Assembly: GCF_014196295.1 (NCBI RefSeq) | Contig: NZ_JACIDK010000003.1 | Location: 248,001 to 312,000 of the forward strand | Length of the DNA: 64,000 nt | Source of the DNA: Phenylobacterium haematophilum | GTDB taxonomy: Bacteria; Pseudomonadota; Alphaproteobacteria; Caulobacterales; Caulobacteraceae | Direction of reading: 5' to 3' | Shown: piece after piece, positions 1 through 8,724 of the stretch | How the letters are laid out: each line of letters begins with the position of its first letter | How positions within the stretch are numbered: the first letter of the stretch is position 1 | Translations under genes and position numbers: made by a program | Notes under the pieces: model-generated | What the model saw: the letters and a program-made list of their open reading frames with translations, nothing else | The model's database searches: none | Told to the model about the DNA's origin: nothing

Positions 1-158
1 GACCTCTAGGACACCCTTCGCCTTTTTGCGGCGTGACACTGGCCGGGGACGGCTCTTCTGCAGAAATTGATGCGGCGCGCGTGATCGCTACCCTCACATC
101 AGCGCAGAAGGTATCATAAAAATCAGCCGAAAGAAAGGCTTGCCCCCTTAGCGGGCGC
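1..158. other. Intergenic region downstream of fdxA
   Basis: No coding region can be supported here. It lies just beyond the 3' end of the ferredoxin gene. In related genomes a CarD/CdnL-type regulator gene often lies next to fdxA; if that holds here, this stretch would carry its promoter, but the gene itself would lie outside the window. No convincing terminator hairpin with a T-run was seen. Confidence 0.4.
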
Positions 159-500
159 CTAGGAGCCGCGGCCGGGCTTTTCGCTGAAGTACTTTTCAAA
201 CTTGCCGGTCTCGCGCTCGAACTCCTCGCGGTCGGCGGGCGGTTCGCCCTTCACCGTGATGTTCGGCCAGACCTTGGCGTAGTCGGTGTTGATCTTCAGC
301 CACTTGGAGTCCGCATCGTCCTCGGTGTCCGGCTTGATGGCGTCCACCGGGCATTCCGGCTCGCAGACGCCGCAGTCGATGCACTCGTCCGGATTGATGA
401 CCAGGAAGTTCTCGCCCTCATAGAAGCAGTCGACCGGACACACCTCCACGCAGTCCATGAACTTACATTTGATGCAAGGATCCATGACGATGTAGGTCAT
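159..500 (-). CDS. fdxA: FdxA-type 7Fe ferredoxin
   Basis: Small soluble electron carrier of 113 residues, the usual FdxA size. The start at the [13 protein letters not shown] methionine fits the family; an upstream in-frame extension of nine residues is unlikely to be native. Cysteines 9, 12, 17 and 21 ([15 protein letters not shown]) and 40, 43, 46 and 50 ([13 protein letters not shown]) form two cluster-binding groups; in this family one set binds a 3Fe-4S and the other a 4Fe-4S cluster. The acidic C-terminal extension is typical. A GGAG lies about 12 bases before the start. It runs away from the penicillin-acylase gene's 3' end by about 85 bases. The redox partner cannot be told from sequence. 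Confidence 0.93.
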   Translation of the reverse strand: MTYIVMDPCIKCKFMDCVEVCPVDCFYEGENFLVINPDECIDCGVCEPECPVDAIKPDTEDDADSKWLKINTDYAKVWPNITVKGEPPADREEFERETGKFEKYFSEKPGRGS

Positions 501-584
501 CGCGGGGTACAGCTCCGGCCGGTCCAATCGGGCGGCGGTTTTTCCGGCTCCAGGCGCCCAAAGTCAATGCCCGGGGTCCGCAAC

Positions 585-2975
585 TTATCTGGAAGGGGCT
601 TTAGCCGCCCCCGACGGACGCAGACTTATCACCGTTTCGGTGACCGCCTCGACCGCTTGGCGCGAATAGGTCAGCGGCACATACTGCCCCTTGGCCCACA
701 ACGGAAACAGGTCGCGGAAATGCGGGCTGGCCGGGTCGCCGGACTGGCCGGGCGTGTTGATCGCCATGCTGTTGTCCCAGGCGCCGACGTCCAGCACCAT
801 CCGGAACGAGGCCCCGGCGACGACCCGGTAGTCGTTCGGCCGCCAGGTCGCGGCCAGCGGCGAAAGCGCCGTGCCGGCCATGGGCGCGGTCCCGCTGGAC
901 CAGGCTTCGCGGTCGGCGGCCGGGACCTTGGGCGTCAGCGCATGGTCGAACCGCGCCTGATGGAGCTTGCCCCAGGCCCAGGTTTTTGGATCGGGGCCGA
1001 GTTGGCCGGCGACCTCGTCATAAGCGGCCAGCAGACTTTCGGAGAGGATGGCTTCGCGCGCGGCTGCCGGATCGGCGCCGAGGCTGGCGTCCGGCGCCTC
1101 GAGCAGCGCCATGACCGCCGCGATGTCGCCATTGCCGACCGCCGCGCGGGCGGCCTGCGGCACGGCGCGGGCGACGGCCGCCTTGCCCAGGTGCTTGGTG
1201 ATCCAGACCTCGTAGAGCGCAGCGCCCGCGCTGTCGGCGCTGGTCTTCTGGTCCCAGCCGGCCAGCAGCGCAATGGCGGCGGCGAGCTTGGCGTCGCTGG
1301 TCTTCACGCCGGCCAGCAGGGCGTTCATCCGACGGGCGGTGACGTCGGTCGGATCGGTCTGCAGCGCCATGGCGTCGGCCAGGGTCAGCTTGTCGCTGGC
1401 GGCAAGCACCTCCTCGATCCGCTGCATGCGCGCGGCGTTCGACCATTCGAACCCGACCTTGCGCTCAGCGTAGGGATAGTCTTTGGGCAGGTTCAGCTGG
1501 TTGGCCGAGGCGAACCAGCCCGACGCCGGGTTGTGGGTGCTGGGCAGTTCGTCGAGCTTCAGGAAGCCGGTCCACTCGTAGCGGCCGTCGCCAGGGACCG
1601 GCGTCAGGCCGTCCCAGTTGGCGCGCCGGGGGACCTTGCCGGCCGCGACCCAGCCGATGTCGCCCTTAGTGTCTGCGAACACCTGGTTCTCGGACGGCGC
1701 CCCCCAGTCTGAAAGGGCGTCCCGGAAGCTTGGCCAGTCCTTGGCGGTCATGTAGCCCATCGAGCCGAAATAGGCCGACGTTCCCGGCTCGGCCCAGACG
1801 CTGCGGACCGCGAAGGCGCGCGACTTGGCGCCGTCGGCGTAAACCACGGGGCCGTGGCGGGTGAAGTGCAGCTCGACCTTGCGCGGGGCCTGCCCCTTGA
1901 CCTCGATGGTCTCGGCGACCGTGGTCATGTCGGCCCAGCCGTCGCCGTAGCGGTACTTCAGCGGCGCGCCGGCCTGCGTCTCGTAGACGTAGAGATCCTC
2001 CTGGTCGGCCGGGAAGATCGTCAGGCCGAAGGCGACCGTGCCGTTATGTCCGATGGAGACACCGGGCAGGGCCGGTTCGCCGGCCCCGATCACCGAGAAG
2101 CCGGGCGCTTCCATGTGCACGATGTAGCGCAGCGACGGGGCCGAATGCTCCCGGTGCGGGTCGTTGGCCAGGATCGGCCGACCGGTGGCGGTGCGGCTGC
2201 CGGCCACGGTCCAGTTGTTCGAGCCGATCGCCTCGGGCGGGATCTCAAGCATGGCGAGCTTGGCCTGCGAGCCGGTGAAGCGCACGCCGCGGGTGGCCAG
2301 TTCGTAGTCGCCCAGCACCGCCTCGGGGATGTCGCAGGGATCGAGCCCGGCCGGCAGCTTGGGCGTCCATTTCGGCTCGATGTGCCTGTAGAGCCGCGCG
2401 GCGTCGATGCCGGCGGCGCAGGCGATGCGGGCGCGGCCGACCTCGTTGGGGACGTTGCGGGTCAGGCCGTGGCTGCGAATGCGCACGACGTCGTCGGCGC
2501 TCCAGCGGTCGGGTTTGGTCCCGGCCACCTGGAATTCCTGGGGCAGCGGCCGTTGGCCGGCGGCGATCTCGTCGACGAAGGCGTTGAGGCCGGCGACGAA
2601 GGCCTCGGTGTTGTCCTTGGCCCCGGCGCCATAGGCGTTCCACTCGCGGACCATGTCGCCGCGATAGAGGAACAGGCGCGCGGCGCGGTCCTGGGCGACG
2701 TAGTCGGGGCCGAAGTCCTTGGCCAGCAGGCCGAGGCCCCGCTTGCGCCAGAGGTCGACCTGCCAGAGCCGGTCGCGGGCGACATTGTAGCCCTGCAGGA
2801 AGAAGGCGTCGCGGGTGTCCGCGGCATAGATGTGGGCGATGCCCCAGCGGTCGATGCGGATCTCCGCCGGCTGGGCCAGGCCGGCGACGCTCAGCGTCTC
2901 CTGCTTGGGCGCGGCGACCGCGGCGGTGGAGCTGAACAGGGCGGCGAGCAGGGCGGCGGACACAAGGCGTTGCAT
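585..2975 (-). CDS. Penicillin acylase family (Ntn) amidohydrolase, secreted
   Basis: 796-residue precursor of an N-terminal-nucleophile hydrolase that would cleave amides such as acyl-homoserine lactones, cyclic imides or beta-lactam side chains; the substrate is not shown. Residues 1-21 are a Sec signal peptide ending AAVAA|P. The alpha-subunit region (RWGIAHIYA, QGYNVARDRLWQ) is followed by the GSNNW motif, where Ser252 is the predicted new N-terminus of the beta chain after self-cleavage; the conserved LANDPH follows. The region before Ser252 would be the spacer plus alpha chain. It sits between fdxA and a pseudouridine synthase gene, convergent with neither. Family assignment is firm, substrate unknown; quorum-signal acylases and aculeacin-type acylases are alternatives. 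Confidence 0.9.
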   Translation of the reverse strand: MQRLVSAALLAALFSSTAAVAAPKQETLSVAGLAQPAEIRIDRWGIAHIYAADTRDAFFLQGYNVARDRLWQVDLWRKRGLGLLAKDFGPDYVAQDRAARLFLYRGDMVREWNAYGAGAKDNTEAFVAGLNAFVDEIAAGQRPLPQEFQVAGTKPDRWSADDVVRIRSHGLTRNVPNEVGRARIACAAGIDAARLYRHIEPKWTPKLPAGLDPCDIPEAVLGDYELATRGVRFTGSQAKLAMLEIPPEAIGSNNWTVAGSRTATGRPILANDPHREHSAPSLRYIVHMEAPGFSVIGAGEPALPGVSIGHNGTVAFGLTIFPADQEDLYVYETQAGAPLKYRYGDGWADMTTVAETIEVKGQAPRKVELHFTRHGPVVYADGAKSRAFAVRSVWAEPGTSAYFGSMGYMTAKDWPSFRDALSDWGAPSENQVFADTKGDIGWVAAGKVPRRANWDGLTPVPGDGRYEWTGFLKLDELPSTHNPASGWFASANQLNLPKDYPYAERKVGFEWSNAARMQRIEEVLAASDKLTLADAMALQTDPTDVTARRMNALLAGVKTSDAKLAAAIALLAGWDQKTSADSAGAALYEVWITKHLGKAAVARAVPQAARAAVGNGDIAAVMALLEAPDASLGADPAAAREAILSESLLAAYDEVAGQLGPDPKTWAWGKLHQARFDHALTPKVPAADREAWSSGTAPMAGTALSPLAATWRPNDYRVVAGASFRMVLDVGAWDNSMAINTPGQSGDPASPHFRDLFPLWAKGQYVPLTYSRQAVEAVTETVISLRPSGAAKAPSR

Positions 2976-3007
2976 AAGGCCAAGCTAGGCTGCGCGGTCG
3001 CCGGCGA

Positions 3008-3781
3008 CTAGCCCTTGGAGGCGGTGATCAGGGCGGCGCGTTCCTCGGCGCTCAGCGGCCGCCACTTGCCCTCGGGCAGATCGCCGAGCTTCAGCGGGCC
3101 GACCCGAACGCGCATCAGGTCGACGACGCGCAGTTCGACCAGCTCGGCCATCCGGCGGATCTGACGGTTGCGGCCTTCCTTGAGGACGATGTTGAGCTTC
3201 TGCTCGGTCACCTGGGTGACCTTGGCGGGGCGCAGCTTGCGGCCGTCGAGTTCAAGCCCGTGGCGCAGCAGGGCGATCTTCTGAGGCGTGATCACGCCGG
3301 TGAGGAGCACGTTGTACTCCTTGTCCATCTCCGACTCGGGCCCGATCAGGGCCTTGGCCAGCACGCCGTCCTCGGAGAGCACCAGCAGGCCGCGGGACTC
3401 GCGGTCCAGCCGGCCGAGCGGGGCCAGGTTGTTGGCGGCGGTCGGGATGGTCGCCGGCGCGTCGCCCCACAGCGCTTGGCGGGTCAGCAGCGTGACGGCC
3501 TCGACCTGATCGTCCTGCGGCAGCGACGAGACTATGCCGATCGGCTTGTGCAGCACGATCGAGAGGCTGCTGCTGAGCTTCTCCTGGGCGCTGTCGTTCA
3601 GCACCAGGGTCTGGCCCTGCAGGATCTTGCGGCCGGCGTCGTCCACCCGCTCGCCGTCGATGAACACCAGCCCCTGGGCGATCAGGCCCTCGGCCTCGCG
3701 CCGCGAGCAGACGCCGCTCTGCGCCAGCCACTTGTTGACGCGTTGGGGTTCAGGGTCGTCGTAGCGCCGGGTCCAAGCCAT
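3008..3781 (-). CDS. 23S rRNA pseudouridine synthase, RluB/RluF (RsuA) family
   Basis: 257-residue enzyme converting a uridine in rRNA to pseudouridine. An S4 RNA-binding domain (about residues 14-60, VNKWLAQSGVCSRREAEGLI) precedes the catalytic domain; the signature GRLDRESRGLL puts the catalytic aspartate at position 126. The HKPIGIVSS segment and GRNRQIRRM near the end are also family marks. The start lies 9 bases after the stop of the S4-protein gene, so the two are probably co-transcribed with the helicase. The exact target uridine (RluF-like 2604 or RluB-like 2605) cannot be decided without a tree. Confidence 0.9.
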   Translation of the reverse strand: MAWTRRYDDPEPQRVNKWLAQSGVCSRREAEGLIAQGLVFIDGERVDDAGRKILQGQTLVLNDSAQEKLSSSLSIVLHKPIGIVSSLPQDDQVEAVTLLTRQALWGDAPATIPTAANNLAPLGRLDRESRGLLVLSEDGVLAKALIGPESEMDKEYNVLLTGVITPQKIALLRHGLELDGRKLRPAKVTQVTEQKLNIVLKEGRNRQIRRMAELVELRVVDLMRVRVGPLKLGDLPEGKWRPLSAEERAALITASKG

Positions 3782-3790
3782 GGGGTCTCT

Positions 3791-4084
3791 CTAGGGCGCG
3801 GCCTGACCGGCGTCCATCGGGGCGTAGAGCGTCCGGGCCTCCTCGGCCGGTCCACGGCGTTCGCCCAGCGCGGCCACCTCGACGGCGATCAGGCGCCCGC
3901 CGAGGGCGAAGACCAGCCGGTCGCCGACCTTCAGCGGCCGGGCGCACTTGTCGATACGGGTCTCGCTTCCGCCGCGGGTAAGGCGCACCTTGCCCTCGTC
4001 GAGAAACTTGGCGGCCAGCGAGCGGGTCTTGAAGAACCGCGCGCGCCACAGCCAGACGTCCGCGCGGCAGGCGTCCTCGCTCAC
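3791..4084 (-). CDS. S4-domain RNA-binding protein (HslR-like)
   Basis: 97-residue basic protein consisting of one S4 domain (CRADVWLWRARFFKTRSLAA, then KVRLTRGG). The family (Hsp15/HslR) binds rRNA, in E. coli on stalled 50S subunits carrying nascent chain. The GTG start shares GTGA with the stop of the helicase gene (4-nt overlap), so translation is coupled. The C-terminal part (about residues 65-97) is Ala/Arg/Glu rich and less typical. Helicase plus S4 protein is a common pair in alphaproteobacteria. Confidence 0.9.
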   Translation of the reverse strand: MSEDACRADVWLWRARFFKTRSLAAKFLDEGKVRLTRGGSETRIDKCARPLKVGDRLVFALGGRLIAVEVAALGERRGPAEEARTLYAPMDAGQAAP

Positions 4085-6615
4085 GACGCCTGGCTCCGCG
4101 CCGCCTTGGGTTTGCGCCGCCGGCGCGGGCGGCGGGCGGGCGGCGGCGCTTCCTTCAGAGCGGCGAGGGCGGCGAACGGCGAGTTGACGGGCGGCGCCGC
4201 GGCGACCTGCGGTATCGGCTTCTCCCCGCGGCGGCGCCAGACCAGCGGCTCGCCGTCCTTGGGTCTGGTGGTCGGCGCGAAGCCGAGGGTGCGCATGATC
4301 TCGCGGGCGTCGGCCTCGCTCCAGCCGAGCTCCTCGCGAGCCTGGTCCGATAGGAGGCCGGCCTTGGGCGCGGCGCGCAGCAGAGCGTCGAGCCGCTCCA
4401 GGGCTTCGACCGGGACGGCGTGGCGGCCGATGGCGCGCAGGCCGAAGGCGGCGAGGACTCTCGGCTCGGGAACCGGGCCGACGAGGCGTCCGGCGGAGGG
4501 CCGGACCTCGAGCGGGACGAAGCCCTGGGCGAAGGCCAGGGCCTGCGGCCGCAGCAGCGCCGGGAGGTAGAGACTGAACGCCCCCAGCCGCACGCCCAGC
4601 GATTTCAGGGTGCGTCGCTCGACCTGGCTCAGAGCTTTGGCGTCGGCCCGGACCGGGGCGCGATCCAGCACGCCGCCGGCCTCGATCAGCCGGTAGGCGA
4701 GTCCGCGGGCCAGGCCCTTGACCTTGCCGGTGGCTACCGCGCTCTCCAGCCTGCGCAGCGGGGCCAGCCGGCGGGCGGCCTCGGCGGCGAGGAACGCTTC
4801 CAACCGACGGGCCGCGCGTTCGCGGGCCTGTGTCGGGCCAAGCTCGCCGTAGAGCCGCACGCGCGGGGTGAACGGCGTGCCGCCAGCGAAGGCGCCGGCC
4901 GCCTCGCCGCGCCAGAGCACGACGCCGTGGGGCGTGAAGGAAAAGGCCTCGTCCGGGTCGGCCGACAGTTGGCCCAGCCGCTTGGCGATCTCGGGTGAGA
5001 CGGCCGCGACGGCAGCGGCGCGCAGGGCCTTTTCCTCGATCACCGAGGCCCCCTGAGCGGGCTCGAAGGCGACGCCGCTCAGCTTGCCGACATACTGCCC
5101 TTCGACCGTCACCGCGCCGTCGGCCGCGACGCCGGCCAGCACGTCGCCGCGCACGTGCAGCGCGCGCATCAGCACGCTGGTGCGGCGGTCGACGAACCGC
5201 GCCATCAGCTTCTCGTGCAGGGTGTCGGAGAGCCGGTCTTCCAGCAGCCGGGTCTTGCCCTGCCAGCCGCCGGGATCGGCGAGCCAGTCGGGGCGGTTGG
5301 CGACATAGGCCAGGGTGCGGACGCCGGCGAGCCTGGCCGCCAGCGTGTCGATCTCGCCGTCGGTGCGGTCCAGGTGCTTATACTGACCGGCGATCCAGTC
5401 CTCCGGGACCTTGCGATTTCGGCTGGTCAACCAGCCGAAGAACTCGCGCACCAGCCGGATGTGCTCTTCGCCGGAGGTCTTGCGGAAATCGGGCGTCTGG
5501 CAGACGTCCCACAGCCGGGTCATGGCCGAGCGGTCGCGCAGCGTACGGTCGATGACCTCCGGCTCATCGGCCAGGGCGCGCAGGGTCTTCTCGTCCAGCG
5601 CCTCTGCCGACAGCTTCAGGCCCGGTTGGGCCGGCGGCGCCGAGAGCGAGCGCTGCAGGGCCGTGAGCGAGGAGAAGTCGAGGGCGGCGTTGCGCCACTC
5701 AGCGGCGGCCACGGCTTCGAAGTGGTGCTGCTCGACCGCCTCGATGAGGTCTGCGTCCATGTCCTCGCATTCGCCCGTGACGCCGAAGGTGCCGTCGCGG
5801 GTGAAGCGGCCGGCGCGGCCGGCGATCTGGCCGACCTCGGGCGGGTGCAGGAAGCGGGTGCGCTTACCGTCGAACTTTCGCAGGCCGGCGAAGGCCACAT
5901 GGTCGACGTCCATGTTCAGGCCCATGCCGATGGCGTCGGTGGCGACCAGGAAGTCGACCTCGCCGGACTGGTAGAGCGCGACCTGGGCGTTGCGGGTGCG
6001 GGGGCTCAATGACCCCATGACCACCGCCGCGCCGCCGCGCTGGCGGCGGATCAGCTCGGCGATCGCATAGACCTGGTCGGCCGAGAACGCGACGACGGCC
6101 GAGCGGCGGGGCAGGCGGGTCAGCTTCTTGGGGCCGGAATAGGTCAGGCGCGAGAACCGCTCACGGGTGACGATCTCGGCGTCGGGCAGCAGCCGCCGGA
6201 TCAGCGGGGCCATGGTTCCGGCGCCCATGAACATGGTCTCGAACCGGCCGCGGGCGTGCAGCAGGCGGTGGGTGAAGATGTGGCCGCGCTCGGGGTCGGC
6301 GCAGAGCTGGATTTCGTCGACGGCCAGGAACTCGACCTGGCGGCTCAGCGGCATCGCCTCGACGGTGCAGACGAAGTACTGCGCGCGGGCGGGGACGATC
6401 TTCTCCTCGCCGGTGATCAGGGCCACGCAGGAGGGGCCGCGCAGCTTGACGATGCGGTCGTAGATCTCCCGCGCCAGCAGACGCAGGGGCAGGCCGATCA
6501 TGCCGCTGGCATGGCCGAGCATCCGCTCGACGGCCAGGTGGGTCTTGCCGGTATTGGTCGGTCCGAGCACCGCCACCAACTTGGGCGGGCCGAAGTCCGA
6601 CAGACGCGCGCTCAT
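4081..6615 (-). CDS. SUV3-like ATP-dependent RNA helicase
   Basis: 844-residue superfamily 2 helicase of the group related to mitochondrial SUV3. Walker A is LGPTNTGKTH (residues 17-26), motif II is DEIQ at about 100-103, and the second RecA-like domain contains the family motif QIAGRAGRF. A C-terminal extension of about 400 residues includes a lysine/arginine-rich tail. In mitochondria SUV3 unwinds RNA for degradation; the bacterial role is less defined. It is the first gene of a likely operon with the S4 protein and the pseudouridine synthase, which suggests work on RNA or ribosomes. The window offers no direct evidence for its substrate. Confidence 0.92.
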   Translation of the reverse strand: MSARLSDFGPPKLVAVLGPTNTGKTHLAVERMLGHASGMIGLPLRLLAREIYDRIVKLRGPSCVALITGEEKIVPARAQYFVCTVEAMPLSRQVEFLAVDEIQLCADPERGHIFTHRLLHARGRFETMFMGAGTMAPLIRRLLPDAEIVTRERFSRLTYSGPKKLTRLPRRSAVVAFSADQVYAIAELIRRQRGGAAVVMGSLSPRTRNAQVALYQSGEVDFLVATDAIGMGLNMDVDHVAFAGLRKFDGKRTRFLHPPEVGQIAGRAGRFTRDGTFGVTGECEDMDADLIEAVEQHHFEAVAAAEWRNAALDFSSLTALQRSLSAPPAQPGLKLSAEALDEKTLRALADEPEVIDRTLRDRSAMTRLWDVCQTPDFRKTSGEEHIRLVREFFGWLTSRNRKVPEDWIAGQYKHLDRTDGEIDTLAARLAGVRTLAYVANRPDWLADPGGWQGKTRLLEDRLSDTLHEKLMARFVDRRTSVLMRALHVRGDVLAGVAADGAVTVEGQYVGKLSGVAFEPAQGASVIEEKALRAAAVAAVSPEIAKRLGQLSADPDEAFSFTPHGVVLWRGEAAGAFAGGTPFTPRVRLYGELGPTQARERAARRLEAFLAAEAARRLAPLRRLESAVATGKVKGLARGLAYRLIEAGGVLDRAPVRADAKALSQVERRTLKSLGVRLGAFSLYLPALLRPQALAFAQGFVPLEVRPSAGRLVGPVPEPRVLAAFGLRAIGRHAVPVEALERLDALLRAAPKAGLLSDQAREELGWSEADAREIMRTLGFAPTTRPKDGEPLVWRRRGEKPIPQVAAAPPVNSPFAALAALKEAPPPARRPRRRRKPKAARSQAS

Positions 6616-6680
6616 GACCAGAAGGTGGGGCGGGAATCGCCGCGCGGCAAGCGGGGCTTGGCGGAGGCCGTCTGAGTTGC

Positions 6681-6793
6681 TCCCCCTGCGGGCCAGCTGT
6701 CGGCCGAATGGCCGACTGAGGGGGACGCTGACTCAGCAGGCCCCCTCCGTCTCGATGCTGCGCATCGATCCACCTCCCCCAGCGGGGGAGGAA
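6681..6793. repeat. Compound hairpin repeat after the DUF885 gene
   Basis: Non-coding block of nested inverted repeats: TCCCCCT paired with AGGGGGA around a GTCGGCC/GGCCGAC stem, then TCGATGCTGCGCATCGA, then CTCCCCCAGCGGGGGAG. It begins 11 bases after the DUF885 stop, as read on the minus strand. It resembles dispersed GC-rich palindromes of this lineage and could protect mRNA 3' ends or help termination. There is no T-run. Confidence 0.6.
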
Positions 6794-6803
6794 CTAGCGG
6801 TCG

Positions 6804-8627
6804 CTACTTCGCCGCGGCGATATAGTTGTCGATCACCTGGTCGAGGACCGTCAGCGGCGTGCCGCCCGAGAGCAGGCCCGCGTCGTGGAACTTGCGGATG
6901 TCGAACTTGCGGCCGAGCGCCTTCCTGGCCCGTTCGCGCGCGTTCATCCAGGTGATCTTGCCGACCATATAGCTACACGCCTGGCCCGGCCAGACGCAGT
7001 AGCGCTCGACCTCAGTGATGGCGCTGGCCTCGGCGTCGCCGATGTTGTCGACGAAGTACTTCACCGCCTGCTCGCGGCTCCAGCGCTTGTGGTGCATGCC
7101 CGAGTCGACCACTAGGCGGACGGCCCGGAACATGGCGTCGTGGATCATGCCGATGTGGCCCAGCACGTCGTTGTCGTACATGCCCATCTCGACCGCCAGT
7201 TGCTCGGCATAGAGCGCCCAGCCTTCGCTGTAGCCCGAGAAGCCGATCACCTTGCGGATCAGCGGCAGGTCGCCGGCCTCGTTGTTGAGCGCCAGCTGCA
7301 GATGGTGGCCCGGCAAACCCTCGTGATAGGTCAGGGTCGGCAGGGTCCAGGCCGGCACCTCGGCGGTGTCGCGCAGGTTGATCCAGTAGATGCCTGGCCG
7401 CGTGCCATCGAGGCTGGGCGAGAAGTAGTATCCGCCCGGAGCGCCGGCCTCGGTGGCCGGGGGAACGCGGCGGATTTCCAGCGGCGCCTTGGGCAGCTGG
7501 CCGAACCATTGCGGCAGCTTGCCCTGTATGATCTTCACCTGCTCGTTGAGCTTGGCCAGCAGCTCTTCCTTGCCGGCGTCGGTGTTCGGGTAGACCTGCT
7601 TGGGATCTTCGGCCATCGCGCGGTAGCGCTCGCCGACCGTGCCCTTGGTGTAGCCGGCCTTCTTCATGAGGGCGTCGGCCTCGGCGCCCAGGCTGGCGAC
7701 CAGGTCGAGGCCGGTCTTGTGCACCTCGTCCGGGGTGATGTTCGAGGTCGTGTAGTTGCGCAGGCCCAGGCGGTAGTATTCGTCGCCGTCAGGCAGGCGC
7801 CAGCAGCCCGCATCGTGCACGGCCTTGGGCCGCAGGCCTTCCAGCAGGGCCAACTGGCGGGCGAGGGCGGGGCGGACCTTCTCGGCGTATAGGCCCTGCG
7901 CCTGACCGGCCCAGTCGCCCTCGATGTTCTTCTCCTTGGTCCGGCGCACGAGGCTGGCGACCAGCGGAGCCTTCTCGGGCTCGTAGGCCAGGAACGCCTT
8001 GAGCTGGGTGATGGACTTGTCGATCACGAAGTCCGGCGGCGTGACGCCCAGCGCCACGTCGTGGCGGACGACGTCGGCCTCCTGGTCGAGCAGGCGGCCG
8101 AAGGCCTCCATCCGGGCGACGTAGGCGTCGGCGTCTTCCTTGGCCTCGATCCGGTGCTGGGTGTCGAGGAAGTCCGGCATCTGTTGATAGGCGCCGGTCA
8201 GCTGCGAGATCACATAGGGCGAGTTCACGCCCTGGCCGCCGTACTGGAAGCGGCGGTTGGCTTCGTCCTGAACCGACAACACGAACTCGACGGTGTCGTA
8301 GTTGACCGCGTCCATGCCCTTCAGCTGCTTGCGGTCGAGGCTGCGCAGGTTCTGCAGGTCGCGGGTGGTGTTGGCCTTGTTCTCCGCCAGGGCGGTCAGC
8401 GAGAAGTCGGACAGTTCCGACTTGGTCCAGGCCAGGTCGCCCTTGTCGATGCCGAGTGCGGTGGGAAGTTCCGGCGAGCGCCGGAACGTCTGGGCCATCG
8501 CCTTGTCGAAGAAGGCGTACATCTTGGCCGCTTCGCCGGTGGGCGCGGCGGCGAGGGCGAGCTTGGGCGCGGCGGCGGCGGCGCCGAACGCGGCGGCGCT
8601 CGCCAGGAGCTGGCGACGGTTATGCAT
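6804..8627 (-). CDS. DUF885 family exported protein
   Basis: 607-residue protein beginning MHNRRQLLASAAAFGAAAAA, a twin-arginine-like or Sec signal ending near ALAAA. The body is a DUF885 domain; the family has a conserved TYHEGLPGHHLQ segment (about residue 435-447), an HExxxxHH pattern that hints at a metallopeptidase-like active site, although the biochemical function of DUF885 is not settled. Gene stands alone between the helicase and the efflux operon, both on the same strand. A GTAACTG/CAGTTAC inverted repeat lies just upstream of the start. Confidence 0.88.
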   Translation of the reverse strand: MHNRRQLLASAAAFGAAAAAPKLALAAAPTGEAAKMYAFFDKAMAQTFRRSPELPTALGIDKGDLAWTKSELSDFSLTALAENKANTTRDLQNLRSLDRKQLKGMDAVNYDTVEFVLSVQDEANRRFQYGGQGVNSPYVISQLTGAYQQMPDFLDTQHRIEAKEDADAYVARMEAFGRLLDQEADVVRHDVALGVTPPDFVIDKSITQLKAFLAYEPEKAPLVASLVRRTKEKNIEGDWAGQAQGLYAEKVRPALARQLALLEGLRPKAVHDAGCWRLPDGDEYYRLGLRNYTTSNITPDEVHKTGLDLVASLGAEADALMKKAGYTKGTVGERYRAMAEDPKQVYPNTDAGKEELLAKLNEQVKIIQGKLPQWFGQLPKAPLEIRRVPPATEAGAPGGYYFSPSLDGTRPGIYWINLRDTAEVPAWTLPTLTYHEGLPGHHLQLALNNEAGDLPLIRKVIGFSGYSEGWALYAEQLAVEMGMYDNDVLGHIGMIHDAMFRAVRLVVDSGMHHKRWSREQAVKYFVDNIGDAEASAITEVERYCVWPGQACSYMVGKITWMNARERARKALGRKFDIRKFHDAGLLSGGTPLTVLDQVIDNYIAAAK

Positions 8628-8637
8628 GGGATCCCCC

Positions 8638-8665
8638 GTAACTGTAACTTTGCAAAAGCAGTTAC
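8638..8665. promoter_or_regulatory. Inverted repeat before the DUF885 gene
   Basis: GTAACTG at 8638-8644 and CAGTTAC at 8659-8665 are perfect inverted copies separated by 14 bases, 11 bases before the DUF885 start. It may be a repressor site or an RNA hairpin over the 5' leader. No regulator is identified. Confidence 0.35.
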
Positions 8666-8724
8666 ACCGCCGCTGGCGGGGGCTCTCATTAAATCGCGCT
8701 AATCTGGCGCCGTGGCGCGGCCGC

